Below, piece after piece: positions 35,556 to 46,250 of a stretch of 64,000 nucleotides of DNA; the stretch's first letter is position 1, and each line of letters begins with the position of its first letter. The notes under the pieces were generated by a model. It saw only the letters and a list, made by a program, of their open reading frames with translations, was not told the DNA's origin and made no database searches. This DNA comes from JAWKOK01 sp963765875 (GTDB lineage: Bacteria; Chloroflexota; Anaerolineae; Caldilineales; Caldilineaceae), in contig CAVXYK010000005.1 of the NCBI GenBank assembly GCA_963765875.1, forward strand, positions 62,001 through 126,000, in the 5' to 3' direction. The position numbers were made by a program, and so were the translations under genes.

Positions 35556-36408
35556 CTATCCCTGTAGACGTAGTGTGGCTACGGCATCTGCAGGCGCCCA
35601 GCCGGTCGGGCCATTGCCGTCCAGCATGACATTGACCCAGCCGCCCCGTTCCTCTAGCACATTGACCTCTGCGCCGGAAGGCAAGACCAGGCGTGATCCA
35701 TATTCTGTGCCTGGCCCGCTGTTCAATTCGACGCCGTCGGCCACGACAACAGCTTCGGTCAGACCGTGATACTGATACATCCGACTGCCCAGGGTCAGGC
35801 CGGTGACAATCAGCTCAGGCCGACAATAGGCGCTGCGATCTTTGCGAATCGGCGCAGGAATCGGTTCTGCACACGCAAGTACCAGAACAAGAAGCAGCAG
35901 GGCAAAGAGTGTCCACAGTCCAAGAGCCATCAATGCCAATTCATTGAGGGTGAACAAGTTTGTTGTCAGATTGGCGATCTGATAGATGACACTGCCGCCG
36001 GTGGCCTCCATGATGGCGCCCAATGTGCTCGTCACTGGCCGAGGCGTCTCTGCGATCTGAGCACGTACTTCCGCCAACGTTTCCTGGATGCTCTCGTCCC
36101 GCGGCTCCATCTGCTGGGCCAGGCGAAGGCTCCAGAGCGCTCGCCCCAGGTCTCCTCGCGCGTAAATGGCTCAGACCCAGATTGTAGTAGAGCGTGCTAT
36201 CCGCAAAGCCTTGATCGGCTACTTGCTGATAGGTCTCTGCCGCCAGCGCATATTGACCCTTTCGATAGAGCTGCTCCGCCGTCTGCATGGACTGTAGGTT
36301 GTCGGCGGAGACCGACAGCGTCGTCGCTGCCTGTGTTGCGGCAACCACGCTGATCATCAGCGCGATGACCGTCAGACTGATAAGGAAAAAAGCTTCAAAC
36401 CGTCTCAT
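35556..36408 (-). CDS. BatE-like TPR-SH3 protein, one frameshift
   Basis: About 283 residues with one base shift near 36163. N-terminal signal (MRRFEAFFLISLTVIALMIS), TPR pair (AEQLYRKGQYALAAETYQQ and GDLGRALWSLRLAQQMEPRD), one membrane helix (LMALGLWTLFALLLLVLVLA), then a bacterial SH3 domain (ADGVELNSGPGTEYGSRLV, GGWVNVML). This order is that of BatE in the aerotolerance-type operons. Likely links the VWA complex to the cell envelope. Start 25 bp after the BatD stop, so one transcript. Confidence 0.78.
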
Positions 36409-36433
36409 TATTCTCTCTCTCGGGCTTGTTCAG

Positions 36434-38270
36434 CTAGGTCAGCACAACATCCAACTCGTCGACCAGCGCTTCGGCTTCGTCCAACAGCTGAGCGGGCGTC
36501 GCAACGGCAACACCGGCAGGGCTGTAGAGGTTGTGCTCGTTGTTATCAAGACAGCTTAGCGAGCGCCGGATCAATTCATCACTTGCACCCTGATCGCGCA
36601 TCGCTTCCGTAAATTGCGTTATTGGTCATGCCGCCGACCGGTTTTCGCAGCTTGGCCGATAGATACTCGGTCAAAATGTCTCCTGCTGCCACAAATTCAT
36701 CGGGCCCGAGTCCCTGACCTTTGGCTCTCCGCTTTCGTACCACGGCAATGGCTTTGGGGCCTGTTTGCGGGCCCGGGAACTACGTACGGAATCGGCGTTC
36801 TGCTCCAAATGGTCGTGGCGGCGTTGCCAGACAAACCCGCCGGCTAGGGCGGCAAGCGGCAGACCCCAGAGCAACCAGTACCAGGTCTGGGCGGTCAACG
36901 GGGCATTGATCGTCTCCAGCATGATCGGCACCGGTTTCAGACTGGCAACGATCATCGAATCAATGTCGTCGGCGGTCAGCGCTGCCGGATCGTCTGTCCC
37001 ATTCACTGTAGAGCCGGCTGCCATGATGGCTGCAGGGACGCCAACGCCGGGTGCGACATTGACGGCCATGGGTTCTGTTGCGACCGTGGTGTATTGCTCC
37101 GAATGTCGGATCGTAGTATGTATAGTCGATGGACGGCACAGTGAACTGGCCCGCTGTGGTCGGCACCATCAGTCGCTCATATGTGTGTGTGCCGCTCACC
37201 TGGCCATTTTCGACCTGGGTGCTGAGTGTAGAATCGGCGTCAAAGATACGCCAGCCATCGATCTCCGGCCAGGCAGGGTCAGACGCTGTGCTGATGTTGC
37301 CCTGTCCTGTAACCGTGACCTTGAGTGTGACCGGTTCATCGACACGGGTCTGATTGTTGTCCAGCGCTGCCTGGATATTGAATTGGCCGACGGCGCCGGT
37401 GAAGCTCTCCGGTGCGCCTGCGGGCAATGGCTGTACATCAACCAGAACCTCGTCCGTATCCAGCACGGCGTCATTGCGCAGGCCGTTGCTCGAAATGGTA
37501 ATGCGGGCCGGGTCGATGGACTCTTCACCCTCATCAGTGGGGAAGAGAACCTGGGTCAATTCGGTCACAGTATAGATACGTCCATTGGCCGAGACTCGAT
37601 AGCTGGTGACATCAATGTCTCCTTCGGCCCAGAAGCCTGTCAGCGCAGGCGGCTCATAGTCGGGCTGGCCGCCGAAGATGCTGGGTAGGCGCATGGAATC
37701 CAGCGCTTCGTAGTAGCGAAAGATGTAGTTGATCTGTTCGCCCACATAAGGCTCAGGGTTGTCCACAAAGGCTTCAACAAAAACATCATTGTTCCCCAAT
37801 GATGAAGGCGCTTTGAAGTCCTGCTGACTTTGGTTCGGCCTCTGGGTCTGTCCGGACCCTTGCGTCACTTCTATGTTGATCGGGTCGGTGAAAAAGGTCT
37901 GGCCGTTCAGGCTTAGCTTGACAGGGTCAATGGTAAGCGTGCCAGCGCTGTATGGCTGCAAACGATAGCTGTACACCACATTGTTGCTGATGGATCCATT
38001 GATAATGCTCATCTGCGTCGAAGTGCTGTTTCCGACGATAGAAAAACCGTCCAAACTGGGCAACTCCGGCTGAGGAATGTTTCGATCGGCCACATCGACA
38101 ACGACCGTCAATGTCAAGATGTCATCTGTGCTCAGTTCAAGTTTGTCGACGCCGGCGACGATCGGCTCAGTTGTCTGTGCCAACGCAGTGGCGTTCCCTG
38201 CAAATCCGGTTATGAAGATGAGTGCGAGTATCGTGAGCGGCTTGCCCAGGATACGCATGATTTTTCCCAT
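36434..38270 (-). CDS. BatD-like oxygen-tolerance protein, about three frameshifts
   Basis: About 611 residues. Signal peptide (ILGKPLTILALIFITGFAGN...), then tandem beta-sandwich domains typical of BatD (VDVADRNIPQPELPSLDGF, VGEQINYIFRYYEAL, LFPTDEGEESIDPARI, GTHTYERLMVPTTAGQF). A membrane helix (TWYWLLWGLPLAALAGGFVW) and a basic cytoplasmic tail (ARKQAPKAIAVVRKRR..., MRDQGASDELIRRSL) follow. Frame breaks lie near 37090, 36750 and 36600. It is an extracytoplasmic membrane partner of the VWA proteins BatA/BatB. A 300-bp gap with a hairpin separates it from batC. Confidence 0.8.
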
Positions 38271-38576
38271 CGGTCGGTTCTCCTAATCTCATCGACAGTC
38301 GATGTCTTATGCGGCCAACGATTCGTTAGAAAGCTGCTGGTCATACGCATCTATGTCGAATGAGCATTCTGTCTCTGAGACAGTGTAAATGCAGCAAATT
38401 AGGCCAGAGTGAGTTCTGTGTGTGCAGCCGCTTAGTCGAGTGTCCGTCAAATAATTTCCGGGAGATGGTCACGAAAATTTAGCTTAACGAAGTGTTCTGA
38501 CCACCTCCCGGAGGTTGGTGCTACGCGAGTTGTTTGCGGACAATGACTTGCCGTATCCTGCCCTACCAATCCTGCT
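38271..38576. repeat. Gap with CTCCGGGAGG-class hairpin
   Basis: CCGGGAGATGGTCA (about 38459) pairs with TGACCACCTCCCGG (about 38500), leaving a 25-base loop. The right arm continues GAGGTTGGTGCTACG, matching the 33.8-kb element. No gene. It interrupts an otherwise packed operon between BatC and BatD. Confidence 0.55.
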
Positions 38577-39604
38577 CTACACTATCGGAGGGAAGACGTA
38601 GATCATCTGAAGATACTCTTGCAGCGTCTCAGTTCCCTGCGCTGCGGCGATCAGCAGTTGGCGTGCCTGTTCTTCACTGAGTCCTTCGAGCTGCTCTGCG
38701 AGCTGGCCCAGGCCTGGCTGTGGTTCCTGTGGCTCTTCAGATTCGTCACCTGCTTCGCCGCTGGAATCGCCTGGCTCCTGCGGTTCAGATTCCTGTTCTT
38801 CGTCCTGGGGATCTTCGCCATCCTGGCCCTCCTGCGGATCCTCCTGTTCAGGCTCCTGGGGTTCATCTTGCTCCTGATCGCCCGGCTCCTGTTCTGGTTG
38901 CTCTTGTTCTTGCTCTTGCTCGCCCTGCTGGCCGTCGCCTTCCTGATCCTGCTTCACCAGGCTCTTGCTCTGCATCCTGGCTTTCTTGGTTCTCTTGGCC
39001 TTCCTGGCCTTCTGAGCCTTCCTGCTCTTGCTGTTCCTGCTCTGCTCTCTGCTCGCCCTGCTGTTCTTGTTCGTCCTGTTGATCCTGACCTTCTTGCTGG
39101 TCCTGATTTTCTTGTCTGTCCTGTTGCTCTTGCTGCTCTTGTTGGTCCTGTTGTGGTCTTGCTGCCTGCTCTTGTTCTTGTCCTGCTGCAACTGCTTCAG
39201 CGTGAGTTCGAGATTGACCTTGGCATCCAGATCCTGTGGATCAGATCGCAGGGCCTCTTTGTAAGCTTCGACTGCACCCTCGTAGTCTTCAGCTTTGAAG
39301 AGCGCGTTGCCCAGGTTGTAGTGGCTCTGCTGGGTCAAGGTTTCGTCGGCATTCGCCATGGCGACCTGTAATGCAGCCGGCACCTGATCAAGGCTTCCTG
39401 TCGGTAGAGAGCCCCTGCCGTGTTGTAGAGCGGCGCTGCCAACTCGGCGTCGGCGTCGGCGGCTTCCTGATATTTTTCTGCAGCGGCTGCGTAATCCTGT
39501 TCGGCAAAAGCCGTGTTGCCCGCCTCGTTCAGTTTTTCGGCTCCAGAGCCGCATGCGGTCATCAAGAGACCGGAAAATGCGATTGCTATCATTGCTTTCT
39601 TCAT
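38577..39604 (-). CDS. BatC-like TPR lipoprotein, interrupted frame, low-complexity Q/E region
   Basis: About 341 residues. Lipobox LLMTACGSG near residue 18, then TPRs (NTAFAEQDYAAAAEKYQEA; HYNLGNALFKAEDYEGAVEAYKEAL). The C-terminal half is a long Gln/Glu/Asp-rich disordered stretch ending in a short helix (GLSEEQARQLLIAAAQG). One base shift near 39400 joins the first TPR to the second. Between about 39190 and 38960 the frame reads Lys/Arg/Asn/Ser-rich, whereas the alternate frame reads Q/E-rich like the rest, indicating two compensating indels. Overlaps the BatB stop (ATGA). Envelope scaffold. Confidence 0.75.
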
Positions 39605-40679
39605 GCTGCCATTTCCCTTTTCTCACGCGGCATCAGGCTTTCGCCCATCATCACGTTGCGGCGTTGCGCCATCTTGCGGTTGCTCACACGGTCTGGTATG
39701 AGCATTGAGATGACCAGAATGACCAGCGCAAGCGCTAGGAAGATCTGATATCGTTCAATGCGACGCACCTCCAACTGTGAGCCGATCTCGCCCTGTTGGA
39801 GCCGCTGAAGCTCGCCAACCAGTGCGTCTAGCTCGGCGCCACTGGCTGCAGCCCGATAGAACTGACCATTGCCGGTCGCGGCGATGGTCTGCAATGTCTC
39901 TTCATCCAGGCGGGAGAGCACCGTCTGGCCGTTGCGGTCGGTCTTGTAGCCGATCACGTTGCCGGCCGGGTCGGTCTCTGGAATGGGCACGCCCTCGGGC
40001 GAGCCAAACCCGATGGTGTAGAAGATGATGCCCTCGTCAGCGGCCTGTTGCACAGCTGTCATGGCCTCGGCGTCGTGGGCCTCGCCGTCGGTGATCAATA
40101 CGATCACCCGCTGGCTGTTGCTGTTCTCATCGAAGCCGCTCATGGCCGTGCGTACGGCATCGCCGATATTGGTGCCCGGTCTTGAAATCACGCCGGGCCG
40201 CGCGCCGTCCAGGAAGGATTGGGCCGTGGTGTAGTCCGAAGTCAGCGGAAACTGGATGAAGCTTGCGCCCGAGAAGAGCACCAGGCCGACTTCGTCACCG
40301 CCCAGGCGAGACATGAGATCTGAGATCTCCAGCTTGGCGCGGCTCAGACGGTTGGGCTTGATGTCTTCAGCCAGCATGCTCTCGGAGACGTCGAGCGCCA
40401 CCATAATCTGAACGCCGGTGCGCTCGATCACCTGCACATCTTCGCCCCACTGGGGTCGTGCCAACGAGAAGAGCAGCAGGACGATGGAGGCGAACCAGAG
40501 GCCCGTTGCCAACGTCGTCCCCGCCAGTTGACGGAAACGCCCAGCCGTCTGATCAGCGCCGGATTGCCCAGCCGGGCCAACACTGCATGGCGGCGACGGT
40601 TGGCATAGACCATCAGGAGCGCCAAGGCCGGAATCAGGATCAAAGCCGAATATAGGTAGATTGGTTCTGCAAAGGTCAT
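39601..40679 (-). CDS. BatB-like VWA-domain membrane protein, one frameshift
   Basis: About 358 residues from the ATG at 40679 (MTFAEPIYLYSALILIPALA). Two N-terminal membrane helices, then a von Willebrand A domain with MIDAS MVALDVSESM (DxSxS) and VLITDGEAHD, and a C-terminal helix (IFLALALVILVISMLI). One base shift near 40530 separates the two N-terminal helices (VNWRGR / ATGLWFASIVLLLFSLARPQWG). SLARPQWGE is the usual BatB motif. Stop overlaps batC start. Works with BatA as a metal-dependent adhesion-like unit in the membrane. Confidence 0.85.
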
Positions 40680-40682
40680 GGT

Positions 40683-40881
40683 ATGTAGTTCCAGGTGATA
40701 GTGTTGCTTGCGACTTGCTAGGTGAATGCTGCTGCGTAATACGTACTGCGTAAGGCTCGGAGACGAATTCGGTTGTCGAAAATGGGAACGAATATTCAAG
40801 GTGTGACCAATCGTCAATAGTGTCGACTGGATCCTATCCAACGACTCAATTAGCACGCAGTACGCAGCACGCAGCGCTTCT
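40683..40881. repeat. GCAGCACGC-class hairpin repeat
   Basis: Words such as TGCTGCGTAATACGTACTGCGTAAGG on the left and GCACGCAGTACGCAGCACGCAGC on the right (about 40853-40876) can fold on each other. A sister element lies at 44.03-44.19 kb in the same operon. Both sit exactly between genes. Confidence 0.65.
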
Positions 40882-41890
40882 CTAAGGTACCGTCCGAAAC
40901 AGCGTCTGCCTCAAAAACATCTCAACAAGCAGAGTGCCAATCCAGGGGCCAGTATCCAGCCGAAAAGTTCACTGTAGTTGGTGAAGGTCTCAATTTCGAT
41001 CTGGGACTTCTCCAGCGAATTGATCTCATCATAGATAGCCCGCAGTCCTTCGGTGTTTTCGGCCCGATAGTAGCGGCCGCCGGTCTCTTCAGCGATCTGG
41101 GCCAGCGTCTCTTCGTCGAGCGTGCTCTCCTGCATCACAATGCGCTGACGGTCGAAGGCGTCGACAACCGGGACCGGAACCTGTCCTGGACGTCCCATGC
41201 CGATGGTGTAGACCTTGATGCCCAATGTTGAGGCTGCTTCGGCCGCAGTCACCGGGTCGATCTGGCCGGCGTTGTTGACGCCGTCGGTCAACAGGATGAC
41301 TACTTTGCTCTTGGCATCCGAGTCCTTGAGCATGTTGGCCGCATTGGCCAGGCCCATGCCGATGGCCGTCCCGTCTTCAATCTGAAGCTCGGTGGCGAGC
41401 TTGGTCTGGTCCAGCATGCGTCGCAGCACATTGTGATCCACGGTCGGCGGGCTCTGATTGAAAGCGTTGCTGGCAAAGACCACCAGCCCGACCTGATCAT
41501 ACTGTCGCTCACTGACAAACGTATCGATGACTGTCTTTGGCCGCTTCCAGCCGATTCTGCGGCTCAAAATCGAGCGATGCCATGCTGCCGGAGATGTCCA
41601 GCGCCAGCGCGATATCCACGCCCTCGCCGTTGATGACCTGGCGAGATTGGATCGACTGAGGGCGGGCCAGACCGAAGATGATGGCGGCGATGGCGGCCAT
41701 GCGCAGGATCGAGAGCATCGGTCGCAGAGCAATGCGCCACGATCGACGTCTGCCTTTGGCCATGCGGATGTCTGAGTAGCGCAAACTGGCTGCGCCCCTT
41801 CGCTTGCCCCGCATCTGCTGCCAGACCAGATAGTGCTGGTATCAGCAGAAGCAGGCTGAACATCCATGGAGATGCAAATTGAAAATCCAT
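40882..41890 (-). CDS. BatA-like VWA-domain membrane protein, about three frameshifts
   Basis: About 335 residues. Start MDFQFASPWMFSLLLLIPAL at about 41890. Contains FGLARPQSIQSRQVI, the MIDAS LALDISGSM (DxSxS), GLVVFASNAF, VILLTDGVNNAG and a C-terminal membrane helix (ELFGWILAPGLALLLVEMF), the BatA architecture. Frame breaks near 41830, 41535 and 40915; the last hides the true end LFRTVP (stop 40882-40884). Partner of BatB. Confidence 0.82.
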
Positions 41891-41988
41891 CGTCATACCT
41901 CGTAGTGAATACCGGTAGAAATCTCTTGATAGTTTCGGCTTAAGAAGAGCCGCACTTCCGCCGGTCTATTCACGCTAGTTACTGTTCG

Positions 41989-43112
41989 TTAAGCCTGTGC
42001 CGCCACCGATGGTGTTGATGCTGGTGCTGAAGGCGGTGTTGCCGAGGGCGGAATATGGCCCTGAGAGCTGTCGTTCTGGTCAGCGGCCAGAGCCGCTGCC
42101 TCGTCGACGCTCAGGTTTACCAGCGTTTGCGCCTGATCGACAAGCTTGGTAGCAGCTTCGATGCTTGGCTCGAAGTCGGAAAACTTGACCAGATCACTGT
42201 CGGCAAAAAGGTGAATATAGGATGCGGCCAGCGTCTCGGACATCGACGTCGTGTGCAGCGTGCGCTTCAACTCCGATGTCGTCTGTTCCAGCGCCAACAC
42301 GTCGTATTGACGTTCGATGAAGGTGCAGAGACAGGTCGTTACCAGGGCATAGTGTTCTGTGAATTCACCTGTCCGGGCCAGATCGAAGTCCGCCGATATG
42401 AGCCAGTTCGTCGGTCGCAACCTGTCCAGGCGTGCGATTATCAAGCCGTGAACGTTCGGACTTCTTACGATAGAGCAGCCAGCCGGCAATCGCGGCCAGC
42501 AGGCCAACCAACAGCGCTCCCCCGGCGATAAACGGTGTCGGATTCGGAATCGCCAAACTGGCCTGCGGCTTGATGTCACGGATTTCGACATCCTGCTCGC
42601 TCAGTACAGATACGATCTCCAGTGAAATCGGCTCGGCAATGGTCTGGCTCAGATTGCCTTCAGTATCGCTGAGTGTGATGGGCAACACCGGTGACCAGTA
42701 CGTTCCCGGCGCAAACACGACCGCTTCGATGGTCTGGCGGGTTGTTTCACTGCCGTCGGCGTTCAACTCGGTCTTCTTGGATTGACTGCTCTTGAATTTC
42801 GAACTCACCCCATTGGCCCTCTATCTTCGGCACGAAGACCTGATGGCCCGCAGGGTGGGTCACCTCAAGCGTCAACAGGGCCGGATCGCCGACGGTCAGT
42901 GGCGCGCCGTCGGTAATCAGCCCGTCTGTGATCAGACGGGCAGTCACACCGGCGGCTTCCGGCAGCGTTGTGCCGGCAGGCTCAGTTTCATTCGTCTGAG
43001 CGGATACGGAGCCCGGCAGCAGAAGAGTTAGGGCAACGAGCATCAACAGTAGCGCTGTGATGATGCGTCGAGATTCACTTAGGTTTGTTTTCATAGTCCA
43101 CACACGATTCAT
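41989..43112 (-). CDS. Bat-operon accessory membrane protein (DUF4381/BatD-like), two frameshifts
   Basis: About 373 residues. N-terminal signal (ITALLLMLVALTLLLPGSVSAQ), a beta domain (LTLEVTHPAGHQVFVPKI; AVVFAPGTYWSPVLPITL), one membrane helix (FIAGGALLVGLLAAIAGWLLY) and a cytoplasmic helical tail (FTEHYALVTTCLCTFIERQY; SETLAASYIHLFADSDL). Layout matches the small BatD-like/DUF4381 proteins found between DUF58 and VWA genes in MoxR operons. Frame breaks near 42790 and 42390. A second in-frame ATG at 43094 is possible. Confidence 0.65.
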
Positions 43113-43126
43113 AGTCGAGTACCCAT

Positions 43127-44014
43127 TCAGTGACGCATGCGATCCGCGCGTCGCTTGAAAAAGCGAGTCAGTTCATCAACATAGTCGAGCGACGTGTCGA
43201 TGTTGAGCCGGTCGACGCCGGCTTTGCGCAAGACGCTGATCTTGTCGGCGTTGTGGGAAGCGACATTGGCGGCAAACGCTTCTCGCCAGCCCTTGTCCCC
43301 TGTATCCACCACCACCATCTCACCGCTTTCGGCGTCTTCCAGAACCATGATGCCGATGTCGGCAATCTGTGTATCCAGCGGATCGTGCAGGTCGACGGCG
43401 ATGACATCGTGGCGGCGGTTGGCCATGTAGAGCGGCGTGCGATAGCGCTCCGCATCGGTCTGATAATCGGAAATCAGAAAGACGATGCTGCGTCGTTTCA
43501 GAATTCGATTGACCGTATCCAACGCCAGCCCGATGTCGGTGCCCCGGCTCTGGGGCTCGAAGGCCAGCATCTCACGCACGATGCGCAGAATGTGGCGTCG
43601 CCCCTTGCGCGGCGGAATGTAGAGCTCGATCTGGTCGGAGAAGACAAGCAGTCCGACCTTGTCGTTGTTGTTGGTGGCGGCAAAGGCAAGCACCGCAGCC
43701 AACTCAGCCGCCAGCTCTCGCTTGAAGCGCTGGGCCGAACCGAACTCGCCGGAACCGCTGGCATCGACCACGAGCATGACTGTCATCTCGCGGGCCTCGA
43801 CGTAGCGCTTGACGTACGTCTCATTCATGCGTGCCGTCACATTCCAGTCGATGGTACGCACTTCGTCGCCGGGCTGATAGGGGCGCACCTCATCAAACTC
43901 CATGCCCCGACCCTTGAAGACCGAGTGGTATTCACCGGCGAAGCTATCATTCACCAGCCGGCGAGTGCGGAGTTCGATTCGCCGTATTTTGGCCATTAGT
44001 TCGTTGGTTAGCAT
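43127..44014 (-). CDS. DUF58-domain protein of MoxR-VWA operon
   Basis: 295 residues from the ATG at 44014 (MLTNELMAKIRRIEL). The motif GRGMEFDEVRPYQPGDEVRT followed by IDWNVTAR is diagnostic of DUF58. A degenerate VWA fold follows (MLVVDASGSGEFGS, MIDAS-like; VFLISDYQTD). Cytoplasmic. In MoxR systems it works between the MoxR ATPase and the membrane VWA proteins, probably in metal or cofactor insertion or complex assembly. Uninterrupted, unlike most neighbours. Confidence 0.92.
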   Translation of the reverse strand: MLTNELMAKIRRIELRTRRLVNDSFAGEYHSVFKGRGMEFDEVRPYQPGDEVRTIDWNVTARMNETYVKRYVEAREMTVMLVVDASGSGEFGSAQRFKRELAAELAAVLAFAATNNNDKVGLLVFSDQIELYIPPRKGRRHILRIVREMLAFEPQSRGTDIGLALDTVNRILKRRSIVFLISDYQTDAERYRTPLYMANRRHDVIAVDLHDPLDTQIADIGIMVLEDAESGEMVVVDTGDKGWREAFAANVASHNADKISVLRKAGVDRLNIDTSLDYVDELTRFFKRRADRMRH

Positions 44015-44029
44015 AGTACGGTTTCTCGT

Positions 44030-44193
44030 GAATGGTGTCTGCGCGATATTGGCTGCTTGCTGCTTGCTGCGTGCTGCGTGAGAGTTTCGTCGAGTATATG
44101 AATGGTCGATTTGGACCGAATCACAAATTCGGTGTCTAATCCCGATGTTCCGTCTCATCAACAGTCTCACGCAGCACGTAGCAAGCAGCATCT
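44030..44193. repeat. GCAGCACGC-class hairpin repeat
   Basis: Left arm GGCTGCTTGCTGCTTGCTGC then GTGCTGCGTGAGAG (44050-44083); right arm CTCACGCAGCACGTAGCAAG then CAGCA (44165-44189). The arms are complementary and made of repeated 7-8 bp words. It lies exactly between the moxR and DUF58 genes. Confidence 0.75.
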
Positions 44194-45292
44194 TTACGGA
44201 ACTTCCGTATAATCCAGAATCCGCTGCACGATATCATCGCTGCTCACTTCTTCGGCCTCAGCTTCGTAGCTGATGAGGATACGGTGGCGCAGCACATCGG
44301 GCGCGATCTGCTTGATGTCTTCCGGCGTGACGAAGCCGCGGCCCTGGATGAAAGCATGGGCACGGGCAGCCAGAATCATCGAGATGCCGGCACGGGGCGA
44401 GGCCCCGAAAGCGATCAGCGGGCTCAGATCATTCAGGCCAAACTGGGCCGGTGTACGTGTCGCCAGCACCAGGCTGAGCACATAGTCCTTGATCTTGCCG
44501 TCTACGTAGATATTGGTGACCACTTCCCGTGGCATGCAACAACTGCTCTGGCGTCAAAACCGGTCGCACCGTCGGCAACGCAGCGCCGGTCATGCGGTCC
44601 AGAATCACCCGTTCTTCGGCCGGTTTTGGATAGTCAACGATAACCTTCATCATGAAACGATCGACCTGGGCTTCAGGCAGCGGATAAGTGCCTTCTTGCT
44701 CAATCGGATTCTGGGTCGCCATGACCAGGAAAAGGTCATCCATCTTGTACGTCTTGTCGCCGATGGTAATCTGGCGTTCCTGCATGGCTTCCAGCAATGC
44801 GCTCTGCACCTTGGCCGGTGCACGATTGATCTCATCGGCCAGAATCAAGTTGGCGAAGAGCGGTCCCTGATGGATCGTGAACGTGTGATCGCTCGGGTTG
44901 TAGATCTGTGTACCGACCAGGTCGGCGGGCAGCAGGTCAGGTGTGAACTGAATGCGGGCAAAATCGGCTTGAATCGCATCGGCTGACGTGCGAACCAGCA
45001 ATGTCTTGGCCAGACCAGGGACGCCTTCCAGGAGAATGTGTCCATTGGCCAGGAGTGCAATCACCATGCGTTCGACCAGGTTCTGCTGGCCGACCATGAC
45101 TTTGTTGATTTCGGAGAGCAGATCGCGCAGAAATACCGATTCCTGTTCGATCTGGGCATTGAGTTCACGAACGTTAAGACGAACATCAGCGTCGATGACG
45201 CTGGCTGTGGGCGCAGCAGGATAGTTGCTCTGATAATCGTCTGGGCCACTGGACTGTCTGCGTGCAAAAGGGTTTCGGGCAGTGCCGCTCAT
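44194..45292 (-). CDS. MoxR-family AAA+ ATPase, one frameshift
   Basis: About 365 residues. Walker A EGVPGLAKTLLVR (the MoxR G-x-P-G-x-x-K form), Walker B LILADEINRAPAK, sensor MATQNPIEQEGTYPLPEAQ, and a C-terminal lid domain (FGASPRAGISMILAARA, FVTPEDIKQIAPDVLRHRI). One extra C near 44525 separates LTPEQLLHA from REVVTNIYV. First gene of the Bat cluster, with GGAGAAAC before its ATG. A chaperone-like ATPase that activates the VWA complex. Confidence 0.88.
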
Positions 45293-45312
45293 GCTATGTT
45301 TCTCCTATCCAT

Positions 45313-46190
45313 ACCAATACGATGGTCTTGGTCAAAATCAATTATCGTTCAATGTTGGTTCAGAAACCGAAATCTGTGCTACTTTTTCGACTGTGTCCAC
45401 CATTCAAGGTGATTGCGCCTTCGGTAGTGAACTTGACATCTTCAAGTCCACTACCCGGCGCCGAATAGACTGGATTCTGGTCAATCCCCCGGGACAGGTG
45501 GGATTGTGAACCGACATTCCGCTATACTCTAACACAAGGATCGGTGCAAGACTTTACGCCAAACTACCATTTACCTTACAGCAACCTCACATGGCGTCGT
45601 GCGGTGTAAAATCCTTGACAAAATCACGTTCTTGCAGAGTACAAAACGATTAGTCCGATAGCCTCGTTCCCAGACCGATCCCACAAGATCAACTCCAAAT
45701 TCGGGCTGCCGTGCGACGCACTGTCCATTCGGAAGTGCGTCTATCCGGGCTATCCACGGCAGATGGTGCAGTCGCACAATCCTTCAGACTCTTCAAAATT
45801 GAGGCGTACCCAAGCGTCTGATGGCGGGTATGGGCGAAATCGTTACGTCCTTGGCCTCACCCTGCTGCGCCTCCTGAACGGAGGCTACACGTTCCTCTCC
45901 AAGACTATCTGGAGAGGGCGTACCGCCATGGCGCCTTTTGCGTCATCGGCAGATTGAGGCGAGCCCGGCAGCCACAGCGGTAGAGTCTATGACCGCGTTT
46001 ATTCGTTAATCTTCGAACAGCGTGACCTGCAAGAACCGTTGTTTTGAATCTACACGCAGTTCAACAGCGAAAAGCGCCCTCAGACGCTGATCGTTTAGCC
46101 GCTGGACCCTGAGGGTACCCCGGCTTCACGTTGTTAGCAGCGGGTCTTTACCCCTGTCGCAACAAGGCCCTACTCTGGAAATGAGACGCG
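45313..46190. other. Intergenic region, no clear gene
   Basis: About 880 bp with only short unsupported frames. Near 46035-46095 a plus-strand frame reads YTQFNSEKRPQTL, faintly like the C-terminus of an IS3/IS481-type integrase (YNxERPHxAL). Near 45900 an inverted pair CTCTCCAAGACTATCTGGAGAG is seen. Promoters for the divergent moxR and Mo-hydroxylase genes must lie here. Confidence 0.4.
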
Positions 46191-46250
46191 ATGGCCCTGC
46201 GCCTGATCGGCTGTGACATTGACGTTGCATTCTGCTATACTTGCGTGCGT

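Noticed and set aside
43130..43999. 289-codon plus-strand frame opposite DUF58
   Set aside because: Shadow of the DUF58 gene, whose GDEVRTIDWN motif is on the minus strand.
46031..46100. IS3/IS481 transposase remnant
   Set aside because: Only a dozen residues (YTQFNSEKRPQTL) resemble one; too short to call.
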